Under the pieces are notes generated by a model. The model searched no databases. It was given only the letters and a program-made list of their open reading frames with translations, and had not been told where the DNA came from. A program made the position numbers and the translations under genes. A DNA stretch of 23,958 nucleotides from JBOFSR01 sp051651645. Lineage in GTDB: Bacteria; Spirochaetota; Spirochaetia; Treponematales; Treponemataceae. Every line of letters begins with the position of its first letter. The first letter of the stretch is position 1. The stretch covers positions 1 through 23,958 of the forward strand of contig JBOFSR010000125.1 of assembly GCA_051651645.1 (NCBI GenBank). Reading direction: 5' to 3'. Shown piece after piece: positions 16,320 to 23,958 of the stretch.

Positions 16320-16958
16320 ATGCAAACCCTAACCAATCGGCAACTTGAGATACTTCGATACATTCGCGACTTTGCTAACGAAAACGCTATACCGCCAACA
16401 ATACGTGAAATTGCCACTCACTTTGAAACAACGCTGAAAACAATTCAAGATCACGTCAAAGCGCTCATAAAAAAAGAATACATTGCAACAACAGAAAAAC
16501 GCTCTCGCTCCTTACGTATTCTCGTAAATCCTGATGAGCAAGACTGTATAAGCACAGTACCCGACAGCAAAGAAAGTGCTCTTGTGCGAAGCATTCCCCT
16601 TTTAGGATCCGTTGCAGCAGGAAAGCCGCTCCTTGCAGAAGAAAACATTGAAAGCTTTATATCAGTCCCAACATCAATGCTAAAACCGCATGCAACATAC
16701 TTTGCATTACAGGTAAAAGGAGACAGCATGACAGGGGCAGGCATTTTTAATGGCGATACGGCAATCATTGAGAAATGCCCAAACGCACAAAATAAGGATA
16801 TTGTAGTTGCCGTCCTAAACGATGCAATTACACTCAAACGCTTTTACAAGGAAGCCAAACGCATTCGCCTTGATAGCGAAAACGACGCCTATAATCCTAT
16901 TTTTTGCAATGACATACGAATTGCAGGTAAACTTAAAACAATCATTCGGAGTTATTAA
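16320..16958 (+). CDS. lexA: LexA, SOS-response repressor and self-cleaving protease
   Basis: LexA represses DNA-damage genes and cleaves itself when RecA filaments form. The 212-residue protein has a winged-helix DNA-binding domain (1-65) with PTIREIATHFETTLKTIQDH (26-45) as helix-turn-helix. A linker follows, then an S24 peptidase domain with the cleavage site Ala100-Gly101 in SVAAGKP, the nucleophile Ser136 in GDSMTGAG and the general base Lys173 in TLKRF. All catalytic parts are intact and the length is normal. The recognition helix differs from the standard STSTVHRHL type, so its operator may also differ. It is coupled to holA through a TAATG overlap. Confidence 0.95.
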   Translation: MQTLTNRQLEILRYIRDFANENAIPPTIREIATHFETTLKTIQDHVKALIKKEYIATTEKRSRSLRILVNPDEQDCISTVPDSKESALVRSIPLLGSVAAGKPLLAEENIESFISVPTSMLKPHATYFALQVKGDSMTGAGIFNGDTAIIEKCPNAQNKDIVVAVLNDAITLKRFYKEAKRIRLDSENDAYNPIFCNDIRIAGKLKTIIRSY

Positions 16959-17929
16959 TGCCTTCTATTTATTTATTTACTGGCCCTGAACTAGGTGAAA
17001 AACAATCTGCCATTGAAGCCGTCATCAAAAAAACACAAAAGAGCTTTGCAAATCTTGATATACACAAACTCTATGCAAGCGACAATGCCGTAAGCGACGT
17101 TGCCCTATTATTACAAAGCGGCTCTCTGTTTGCCGATGCAATCCTTGTTCTTTTGCGTAATGCCGAATTAATTAAGAAAAAAGAGGAGATAGCCCTCATA
17201 AGCGAGTGGCTACAAACACAGTCAAATTCCACACTCATTCTTGTTTCTGATGACAATAGTGTAGAAAAAAAACTTGAGGCACTCATTCCAAAAGAGAACA
17301 AAAAAATATTTTGGGAAATGTTTGAAAACCGCAAGCACCAATGGATTAAAAACTTCTTTACTCAACACGGCTATGCAATAGAACAGCCAGCCATCGACAC
17401 AATACTTGAATTAGTTGAAAACAATACCGAGCAACTACGAAATGAATGCCTGCGTTTTTTTATATGCTTTGAGAAAGGCTCGACTATTACCGCACAAAAT
17501 GTTGAAGATGTTTTATTCCATACAAAAGAAGAAAGTGTTTTCACGCTTTTTGACATGATGACCAAGCAAAACAACGCACAACAACGATTTGAAAGCAGCC
17601 TAGACATTTTGCAAAAACTTAGCTTATCAAAAGAATGTTCTAGCATTCAAATTATTGCAGGATTAGTATTTTGCTTTCGTCGATTACAACAGTGGCACAC
17701 CCTGCACCAAGCAGGACGCCCAAGTGAGTTTGACCTTAAAATAAAGGGATTTACCAGCAAAAAAGCACAGGAGCAGTATCACAAAGCACAAAAAATCTGG
17801 AGCGTTATGCAGGTAAAAGCAATCCTTGCCCTTCTTACTAAAACCGACTTTAATATCCGCTCAACTGGGGCAACATTTGAAGATACCTATTTACAAATGC
17901 TACTCTACAAAATTATCTTTACAAGCTAA
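16958..17929 (+). CDS. holA: DNA polymerase III delta subunit
   Basis: The delta subunit of the clamp loader opens the beta sliding clamp during replication. The 323-residue protein starts MPSIYLFTGPELGEKQ, like HolA. It has the non-functional AAA+ fold expected of delta, without a Walker A. It contains SNSTLILVSDDN (74-85) and the HolA-like segment WIKNFFTQHGYAIEQPAIDTI. The C-terminal collar helices carry LLTKTDFNIRSTGATFEDTY, a typical LL..D...K.g... pattern. The start shares one base with the lexA stop and follows GGAG (16948-16951). Placing holA behind lexA would tie it to the SOS response. The family is divergent, so confidence is slightly below certainty. Confidence 0.85.
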   Translation: MPSIYLFTGPELGEKQSAIEAVIKKTQKSFANLDIHKLYASDNAVSDVALLLQSGSLFADAILVLLRNAELIKKKEEIALISEWLQTQSNSTLILVSDDNSVEKKLEALIPKENKKIFWEMFENRKHQWIKNFFTQHGYAIEQPAIDTILELVENNTEQLRNECLRFFICFEKGSTITAQNVEDVLFHTKEESVFTLFDMMTKQNNAQQRFESSLDILQKLSLSKECSSIQIIAGLVFCFRRLQQWHTLHQAGRPSEFDLKIKGFTSKKAQEQYHKAQKIWSVMQVKAILALLTKTDFNIRSTGATFEDTYLQMLLYKIIFTS

Positions 17930-17974
17930 AACCCTAACGTTCTTGCTTGCACACTCACACTGAAATACCTACAG

Positions 17975-20900
17975 CTATTTAAAAAGCACCTCTGTTGGAG
18001 TTGGATTTGAAGATGAAGATGTACCATTACCAAGCTGTCCAGAGCTATTTCTACCCCATGCATAGATCTTCCCATCCGCTGCACGAGCAAGACTGTGATA
18101 GTCCCCTCCAGCAACAGCGATTATATTAGAAAGGCTTGGAACCTTTGTTGGGCTTGTAACGTTGCCTCCAGCCTGCCCTGCTTGACCATGGAAATTATAA
18201 CCCCAGGTATAAACCTCGTTACTCGAACTTAAAGCAAGCGTATGATAAGTACCACCCTTAGCAAGTTTTTGTAGGAAAGAGTAGTCTGACACAAGTGTTG
18301 GTTTTTTAACAACTCCTGTCACAGAGCCATTACCAAGCTGCCCCTTGTTATCGCTACCCCACGTATATAACTGCCCCTCACTAATAGCAGCAGAATAACC
18401 ATAACCCGCAGTAATAGCTGTTACATTCGACAAGGGTGTATTTTTACCACGGTAAACCTGTTGCGGGGTTGCTCTAGTAGTAGTTGTTTCATCTCCAAGC
18501 TGTCCATAGCTATTATTTCCCCATGCCCACAGGGTATTATCCTGAGCAATAGCAAGACAATGAGAGTCCATTGCTATTGCCTTTATTTTTATATTCTTCT
18601 GAGCAAAATATTCAATTCTTGTTGGCCCAGTAACACTATTGTTAGAGTTATCCCCATTACCAAGTATTCCGCTTGTTGCCTTTCCAAAGGAGTAAACAGT
18701 TCCATCCTCACTAAGGGCAAGTGAATTATTATCAGCTCCTGCAACAGCTACAATTCTTGGTGCTGGTTTGGTTATCTCACCATGTTTAAAGGTTGTTACT
18801 AAGGTTGGTGCCTTTATAAGGGAATCAGCAGAAGTACCAAGCCCTAATTGACCATCATTATTACTACCCCAAGAGTAGAGTTTACCATCTTCTGTTACAG
18901 CAAAACTATGATTACCCCCTGCAGCAAGGCTTTTAAACTTTGGTAAGGAGTTCCCCAAATTATCCTTAGCAATAAGGGTTGCTTTTCTAACAGAACCACT
19001 TACTTCAGGTATTCCTAGGTACTCAGAATCTCCCCAGCCATATAACCTGCCGTCTACAAGAGCAAGACTGTGTTGGTACCCTCCAGCAAGAGTTGCATCT
19101 TCAAAAGTAAGATCCTCAAAAATAGGATCTTCAAAAAGCACCTCTGTTGGAGTTGGATTTGAAGATGAAGATGAAATTGTACCATTACCAAGCTCCCCAT
19201 TGCTATTGTCACCCCATGCATAGATCTTCCCATCCGCTGCACGAGCAAGACTGTGTTGGTACCCTCCAGCAACAGCGATTATATTAGAAAGGCTTGGAAC
19301 CTTTGTTGGGCGTGTAACGTTGCCTCCAGCCTGTCCTGCTTGACCATATAAATTATAACCCCAGGAATAAACCTCGTTACTCGAACTTAAAGCAAGCGTA
19401 TGACATTCACCACCCTTAGCAAGTTTTTGTAGGGAAGAGTTGCCTGGTACAAGTGTTGGTTTTTTAACAACTCCTGTCACAGATCCATTACCAAGCATCC
19501 CATACTCAGCGTTACCCCACGTGTATAATTGCCCCTCACTAATAGCAGCAGAATAACCATAACCCGCAGTAATAGCTGTTACATTCGACAAGGGTATATT
19601 TTTATCACGGTAAACCTGTTGGGGGGTTGCTCTAGTAGTAGTTGTTTCATCTCCAAGCTGTCCAGAGCTATTATTTCCCCATGCCCACAGGGTATTATCC
19701 TGAGCAATAGCAAGACAATGAGATTCCATTGCTATTGCCTTTATTTTTATATTCTTCTGAGCAAAATATTCAATTCTTGTTGGCACAGAAACAGTATTGT
19801 AAGAGTTATCCCCATTACCAAGCATTCCATCTTGTGCAAGTCCAAAGGAGTAAACAGTTCCATCCTCACTAAGGGCAAGTGAATTATGCTCAGATCCTGC
19901 AACAGCTACAATTCTTGGTGCTGGTTTGGTTATCTCACCATGTTTAAAGGTTGTTACTAAGGTTGGTACCGCTATATAGTAACCAGGAATACCATTCCTT
20001 GCTTGACCAGAAATACGATCCCCTATTAGATATCCCCAAGAGTAGAGTTTACCATCTTCTGTTACAGCAAGACTATGCTCCTCCCCTGCAGCAAGGCTTT
20101 TAAACTTTGGTAAGGAGTTCCCCAAATTATCCTTAGCAATAAGGGTTGCTTTTGTAACAGAACCACTTACTTCAGGTATTCCTAGGTAGTCAGAATATCC
20201 CCAGCCATATAACCTGCCGTCTACAAGAGCAAGACTATGATGGCGCGCTCCAGCAAGAGTTGCATCTTCAAAAGTAAGATCCTCTAGTGGTGTTTTTTTA
20301 TACATATTATAATCATTATTTGCAGGCACCACTTGAGAGAAGGTCTTTTTAATATAGCTTGAAGAACTTGGCTCTATATCTTTTTTTACATAAACGCCAT
20401 CAACAGCAGTAAGCAATTGAGAGTTGTTAGTCGCAAGGTTTGCAATATACGAGCTATCGATATATACATCAGTAAGCTGCGTATTATCTAAAAATGCATC
20501 ATCTCCAAGTGATCGTATATGACTTGCGATAACTAATTGAGAAAGCTTTTGATACCTAAAGGAATTCTTTCCAACAGCTAAGCTGCCTGTTGGGTTTGGC
20601 TCAAAGATGAGGCTTGTCAGCGTTCCTTGGTTAATGTTAGCTGTATCAAAAACAAGGTTACCAATAGAGGTAGTTCTACTGGGTATTGTTACTGAATCCA
20701 GCTTATGGAATCTAAAGGCACTATTTGAAATCTCTAAGTCTTGTATGCTGTCTTTTTCAAAAGTTAGTTCACGTAGCACTTCATTCCCCTTGCTTCCAGC
20801 AAAGGCAAAAATGCCTATAGATCTTACTCTATTTGGAATCGTTACAGCAAGCATTTTTTGAAATTGGAAAGCGTAATCGCCAATAGTTAAGGGTCTGTTA

Positions 20901-23900
20901 TCTAGGGAATCTGATGCAAACGTAAAATTTGTAAGAGTGCCGCTTCCTTCAACAGTATTGAAAGCATATTTACCAATAGAGCTTGTCCTACTGGGGATGT
21001 CTAAACGAGTGAGTCTTTGATTTCTAAATGCATCATCTCCAATAGTTAAATCGCTTGTACCTCTTGCAACAAATGTAAGACGTGTAATTGTCCCACTATC
21101 AGAACCTGCCGCAAAGGCACTGTTTCCAATATATGTAACATTTTTACCAATCGTTACACTAGTAATATTTGTATCATTTTCAAATGCCTTAGCTTGTATT
21201 GCCACAACAGGAAGGCCCTTATACGTATCAGGAACACTAATACTTGATCCTACAACACTGCCTCTGCCTACTACATGGTAAGCAGTTTCTATCATCTCGT
21301 ATTCAAGAGATTCCACTCCTGTGTAAAAATTATAATTACTATTTATTGATTCTGCATAGGGGAAAAGTCTTACGATATAACTTCTTTCACTCGGAGTTAT
21401 TCCTTTTTTAACATAAACTCCCTTGCCTACAGCAGTAAACAAGTGGGAATCATTTGTTTCAATGTTAGCAATTGTAGGGCTGTCAATATATACATCAGTA
21501 AGATTTTTGTTTTCAAAAAACGCCTCTTCTCCAATTGAGGTAACCTTTTCTGGTATGGTAACAGAGGCGAGTTTTTGATACTCAAAAACTTTTTTAGCAA
21601 TACTCAAATCTCTTGTGCGGTTTGGCTCAAAGGTGAGGCTTGTTAGAGTGCCATTATCTCCTATACCTCCAAAAGCAAAGTCATCAATAACTGTTGTTCT
21701 ACTTGGAATAGTAACGGCTTGTAGTTTTTGGAATCGGAATGCACCTGTATCTATAGTTAAAGGTTTTATTCCATTAGGCTCAAATTCAAGTGTTGATAGA
21801 ACTTCTCTTTCATAAGTACCTCTAAAAGCATATGAACCAATGCCTGTTACCCTGTTTGGAATTGTCACTGTAGTAAAATTTTGGTAAGCAAAAGCATAGC
21901 TTTTAATAGTTAAAGCCCTTGTTCCATTGCCCTCAAAAATTAAACTTGTCAGCGTCTCATTTTCAGAAAAACCCATAAAAGCATTATCGCCAATTAATAT
22001 TGTCCTATTTGGAATACATAGATCACTTATTATACTGTATTTAAAAGCAGAAGTTCCAATACTCAAAGGCCTTGTGCCTCCAGAAACAAATGTAACACTT
22101 GCAATTGTACCACTCACAGATTCTCTAGCAAACGCAAAATCTCCTATATCTTCAACATTAATACCAATCGTTACACTAGTAATACTTGTATCATCACTAA
22201 AGGCTCTTTCTCTTATTGCCGTTACAGGCAAACCATTATGAGTTTCAGGAACAACAATACTTGATCCCGTAATACTTCCCCTGCCCACTACGTGATAAAC
22301 ATCGTTTACTAACTCATACGCAAGAGATTTTTCTGCGGTATATAAATTATAGCCAGAAATTGACTCTACTATACAAGAGAAGGCTCGTATTATATAACTT
22401 TTATCAGTCGGAGTTATTCCTTTTTTAACATAAACTCCCTTATCTACAGCAGTAAATAAATGAGAATTATTTGTTTCAAGGTTTGCAATTACAGGGCTAT
22501 CAATATATACCTCTGAAAGATCTTTATTTTCATAAAAGGCATTTGTTCCAATGAAGGTAACCGTTTCTGGTATAGTAATAGAAGTAATTTTTTGATATTC
22601 AAAAACTTTGTCTTCAATACGCAAGTCTCTTGTGCGATTTGCCTCAAAGGTGAGGCTTGTTAAAGCACCATTATTAGAAGTAGTTGCAAAAGCACTAGCT
22701 GCAATAGCAGTTGTTCTATTTGGAATAATTAAATTCGTAACTTTATGAGATTTAAAAGCACTAGTTCCAATACTTAAAGCTTGCTCTCCATTAGGCTCAA
22801 AATCAAGCTTTGTAAGTACTCCGTTACCTGAAGAAGCAGAAAAAGTATTAGCTCCAATTGAGGTTACGCGAGCAGGAATGCGTAATTCCTTTATTTTCTG
22901 GTATTGAAAAGAAGCCGTACCTATAATTAGCGGTCTTACAGGGTCTATACTATCTTCAAAGTCCAGCTTCGTGATCGTTCCTCCCGTTGAAGTAACATTA
23001 AACGTATTAACTCCAATCGAGGTTGTCCGTGCAGGAATACGCAACTCTACTATTTTTTGATACTTAAAAGCACTTGATCCAATACTTAAATCATCTAATC
23101 CACCCAAAGCAAACGTAAGACTTGTAATTGTTCCTGCACTACTCGAAGTCGACTCAAAGGCAGATGTTCCAATTGTCTTAATATTTTTACCAATGTGAAC
23201 ACTCGTGAGGGTTTGATTACCCTTAAACGCTTCATTTTCAATTGCCGTTACAGGAATGCCATGCACTTCATCAGGTATGATAAGCTTTGTTTCAGTTGTA
23301 AGCGTTCCTATTTTTTTAACACTGAGCTCACTTGCTCCACTATGATCACTATACAAAAGCCCTTTAGCTCGTATTTTTGTCGACTTCGTAACACTTCCGA
23401 TACTAAAGAGAATCTCTGTATTCCCTGAGTTAAAACCTTTTACTAAAAATTTATTGCTAGAAGTGCGTTCAACTTCAATTATTTTCTCGCCAACTATCTC
23501 AAAGCTAACGCCCTCTTCTCCTCCAGCAGGAACCGTTGCAATCGTTACTTCAACACTCTCTCCTACATTCACCTCATAAAAGTCAGTAACTTCAATCCCA
23601 GTCACCCTGCCATACAGAATATAATTACCACTTGAGGGCAATTTAGACGGAAAGTTTTTCGCAATATAGCTTTCATTGCTCACCGTTATGTTTTTCTCCA
23701 CATATACCGTTTGTGATGCACTCAATAAGTGTGCATCATTATCTGTACGGTTTGAAATCTCAGTACTATCTATATATACATCAGAGAGGTTTGTGTTATT
23801 CTCAAAGGCAGATGTTCCTATTGTCTTAATATTTTTGCCAATGTGAACGCTCGTTAGGGTTTGATTACCCTTAAACGCTTCATTTTCAATTGCCGTTACA

Positions 23901-23958
23901 GGAATGCCATGCACTTCACCTGGCATGATAAGATTTGCTTCATTGGTAAGCGTTCCGA
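17975..23958 (-). CDS. Giant BspA-type LRR, Big_2 and double RCC1-propeller protein (5' end outside the window)
   Basis: The frame is open to the right edge (codons upstream of 23926 read GTLTNEANLI before the Met). At least 1,990 residues are present and the N-terminus, with any signal sequence, is missing. Numbering from the Met at 23926: BspA-type LRR (LRR_5) units (1-100); a Big_2-like Ig domain (about 104-189, GRVTGIEV to KIRAKG, with VNVGESVEVTIATVPAGG); LRR super-repeats to about 1212, built from alternating ITSLTFEPNG-type and VTIPNRTTSIGxxAF-type units. Then come fourteen RCC1 blades (1213-1983) forming two seven-bladed propellers, and the protein ends in EVLFK. No transmembrane anchor or sorting signal is seen at the C-terminus. 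BspA-type LRRs mediate host and bacterial adhesion in oral spirochaetes and Bacteroidetes, so a surface adhesin is likely. The RCC1 part suggests a second ligand-binding unit. It is convergent with holA, with no clear terminator between. Confidence 0.9.
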   Translation of the reverse strand, partial: GTLTNEANLIMPGEVHGIPVTAIENEAFKGNQTLTSVHIGKNIKTIGTSAFENNTNLSDVYIDSTEISNRTDNDAHLLSASQTVYVEKNITVSNESYIAKNFPSKLPSSGNYILYGRVTGIEVTDFYEVNVGESVEVTIATVPAGGEEGVSFEIVGEKIIEVERTSSNKFLVKGFNSGNTEILFSIGSVTKSTKIRAKGLLYSDHSGASELSVKKIGTLTTETKLIIPDEVHGIPVTAIENEAFKGNQTLTSVHIGKNIKTIGTSAFESTSSSAGTITSLTFALGGLDDLSIGSSAFKYQKIVELRIPARTTSIGVNTFNVTSTGGTITKLDFEDSIDPVRPLIIGTASFQYQKIKELRIPARVTSIGANTFSASSGNGVLTKLDFEPNGEQALSIGTSAFKSHKVTNLIIPNRTTAIAASAFATTSNNGALTSLTFEANRTRDLRIEDKVFEYQKITSITIPETVTFIGTNAFYENKDLSEVYIDSPVIANLETNNSHLFTAVDKGVYVKKGITPTDKSYIIRAFSCIVESISGYNLYTAEKSLAYELVNDVYHVVGRGSITGSSIVVPETHNGLPVTAIRERAFSDDTSITSVTIGINVEDIGDFAFARESVSGTIASVTFVSGGTRPLSIGTSAFKYSIISDLCIPNRTILIGDNAFMGFSENETLTSLIFEGNGTRALTIKSYAFAYQNFTTVTIPNRVTGIGSYAFRGTYEREVLSTLEFEPNGIKPLTIDTGAFRFQKLQAVTIPSRTTVIDDFAFGGIGDNGTLTSLTFEPNRTRDLSIAKKVFEYQKLASVTIPEKVTSIGEEAFFENKNLTDVYIDSPTIANIETNDSHLFTAVGKGVYVKKGITPSERSYIVRLFPYAESINSNYNFYTGVESLEYEMIETAYHVVGRGSVVGSSISVPDTYKGLPVVAIQAKAFENDTNITSVTIGKNVTYIGNSAFAAGSDSGTITRLTFVARGTSDLTIGDDAFRNQRLTRLDIPSRTSSIGKYAFNTVEGSGTLTNFTFASDSLDNRPLTIGDYAFQFQKMLAVTIPNRVRSIGIFAFAGSKGNEVLRELTFEKDSIQDLEISNSAFRFHKLDSVTIPSRTTSIGNLVFDTANINQGTLTSLIFEPNPTGSLAVGKNSFRYQKLSQLVIASHIRSLGDDAFLDNTQLTDVYIDSSYIANLATNNSQLLTAVDGVYVKKDIEPSSSSYIKKTFSQVVPANNDYNMYKKTPLEDLTFEDATLAGARHHSLALVDGRLYGWGYSDYLGIPEVSGSVTKATLIAKDNLGNSLPKFKSLAAGEEHSLAVTEDGKLYSWGYLIGDRISGQARNGIPGYYIAVPTLVTTFKHGEITKPAPRIVAVAGSEHNSLALSEDGTVYSFGLAQDGMLGNGDNSYNTVSVPTRIEYFAQKNIKIKAIAMESHCLAIAQDNTLWAWGNNSSGQLGDETTTTRATPQQVYRDKNIPLSNVTAITAGYGYSAAISEGQLYTWGNAEYGMLGNGSVTGVVKKPTLVPGNSSLQKLAKGGECHTLALSSSNEVYSWGYNLYGQAGQAGGNVTRPTKVPSLSNIIAVAGGYQHSLARAADGKIYAWGDNSNGELGNGTISSSSSNPTPTEVLFEDPIFEDLTFEDATLAGGYQHSLALVDGRLYGWGDSEYLGIPEVSGSVRKATLIAKDNLGNSLPKFKSLAAGGNHSFAVTEDGKLYSWGSNNDGQLGLGTSADSLIKAPTLVTTFKHGEITKPAPRIVAVAGADNNSLALSEDGTVYSFGKATSGILGNGDNSNNSVTGPTRIEYFAQKNIKIKAIAMDSHCLAIAQDNTLWAWGNNSYGQLGDETTTTRATPQQVYRGKNTPLSNVTAITAGYGYSAAISEGQLYTWGSDNKGQLGNGSVTGVVKKPTLVSDYSFLQKLAKGGTYHTLALSSSNEVYTWGYNFHGQAGQAGGNVTSPTKVPSLSNIIAVAGGDYHSLARAADGKIYAWGRNSSGQLGNGTSSSSNPTPTEVLFK
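17981..19118 (-). repeat. Propeller repeat, C-terminal copy (seven RCC1 blades)
   Basis: This is one copy of a direct repeat of about 1.15 kb encoding a seven-bladed RCC1 propeller. Each blade has the pattern AGxxHSLAxxxDGxxYxWGxxxxGxLGNG. It is nearly identical in DNA to the copy at 19133-20285, with many long exact stretches. Differences concentrate before the HSLA motif and just after the WG motif of each blade. Confidence 0.9.
19133..20285 (-). repeat. Propeller repeat, N-terminal copy (seven RCC1 blades)
   Basis: This is the second copy of the propeller repeat, 15 bases longer overall than the one at 17981-19118. Its second blade has a longer divergent loop (YLIGDRISGQARNGIPGYY) where the other copy has SNNDGQLGLGTSAD. 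The junction of the two copies encodes a short tandem of the tripeptide FED (LFEDPIFEDLTFED). Confidence 0.9.
20403..21428 (-). repeat. LRR super-repeat, copy 2 (about 342 residues)
   Basis: It is colinear with 21429-22445. Each unit begins with a cap (TAV..GVYVKKxIxP...SYI), then YNxYxxxESLxYE...YHVVGRGS, then an entry LRR (GLPVxAI...AF), several alternating LRR pairs, and a closing LRR with VYIDSxxIANxxTN. Protein similarity is high, DNA similarity moderate. Confidence 0.75.
21429..22445 (-). repeat. LRR super-repeat, copy 1 (about 339 residues)
   Basis: This is the adjoining copy of the super-repeat at 20403-21428, offset by 1,017 bases, a whole number of codons. The cap segment is DKGVYVKKGITPTDKSYI and the closing LRR VYIDSPTIANIETN. 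A further diverged cap lies upstream (VYIDSTEIS, about 23775), next to the Big_2 domain. Confidence 0.75.
23154..23310 (-). repeat. 157-bp LRR repeat, copy 1
   Basis: It is nearly identical to 23802-23958 (offset 648 bases, in frame), with roughly a dozen differences by eye. It encodes an LRR segment around the shared peptide VHGIPVTAIENEAFKGNQTL. Confidence 0.8.
23802..23958 (-). repeat. 157-bp LRR repeat, copy 2 (reaches the right edge)
   Basis: This is the partner of 23154-23310. The similarity runs to the last base of the window, so the repeat may continue further. The Big_2-like domain lies between the two copies. Confidence 0.8.

Noticed and set aside
17981..20285. Diversity-generating retroelement as the source of the RCC1 variation
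   Set aside because: Differences are not limited to positions that could derive from template adenines, one variable loop differs in length, and no reverse transcriptase or template repeat is in the window. Gene conversion or selection fits better, though a retroelement elsewhere cannot be excluded.
17975..20290. Ran-type nucleotide-exchange function for the RCC1 propellers
   Set aside because: RCC1 repeats are a general propeller fold. The protein context is LRR and Ig-like repeats, and bacteria have no Ran.
17981..23958. CRISPR or non-coding satellite array
   Set aside because: The repeats keep one open reading frame throughout, have codon-multiple offsets and encode recognised protein repeats.

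Overview
The window looks like low-GC spirochaete DNA, most likely from a Treponema-like host-associated species. This rests on the combination of an Rnf electron-transport operon, LolCDE, McsA/McsB-like proteins, Wzi-like outer-membrane barrels and a very large BspA-type leucine-rich-repeat protein. The genus is an inference from gene content. No rRNA or other decisive marker is present.

Left part, minus strand: an rnfC-rnfD-rnfG operon, with the first codons of probable rnfE running off the left edge. It encodes a membrane complex that couples ferredoxin:NAD oxidoreduction to ion pumping. The genes overlap or abut. A near-consensus promoter sits so close to rnfC that its mRNA should be leaderless. 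RnfG is about twice the usual length and has two FMN-binding domains. Upstream, on the same strand, are a membrane-anchored family 2 glycosyltransferase and two Wzi-like outer-membrane beta-barrel proteins. This is probably a surface-glycan locus.

Middle part, plus strand: lolC-lolD-lolE (lipoprotein release from the inner membrane) reads directly into mcsA-mcsB-like genes. The McsB homologue has lost the acidic residues of its NEED catalytic loop. A convergent 96-residue membrane protein of unknown function follows, then an EF-G variant, then lexA-holA (SOS repressor and DNA polymerase III delta subunit). lexA also appears to be leaderless.

Right part, minus strand: nearly 6 kb of one open reading frame whose 5' end lies outside the window. 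In protein order it holds BspA-type LRR modules, a Big_2-like Ig domain, further LRR super-repeats of about 340 residues, and then two tandem seven-bladed RCC1 beta-propellers. The propellers are almost identical in DNA, except that substitutions cluster at the same two positions of nearly every blade. Some variable segments are shared between non-equivalent blades. This looks like a repeat protein diversifying its binding face by recombination and/or selection, and it is the most unusual item in the window.

Every stretch lacking a gene is shorter than 300 bases. No tRNA, rRNA, insertion sequence or CRISPR array was recognised.
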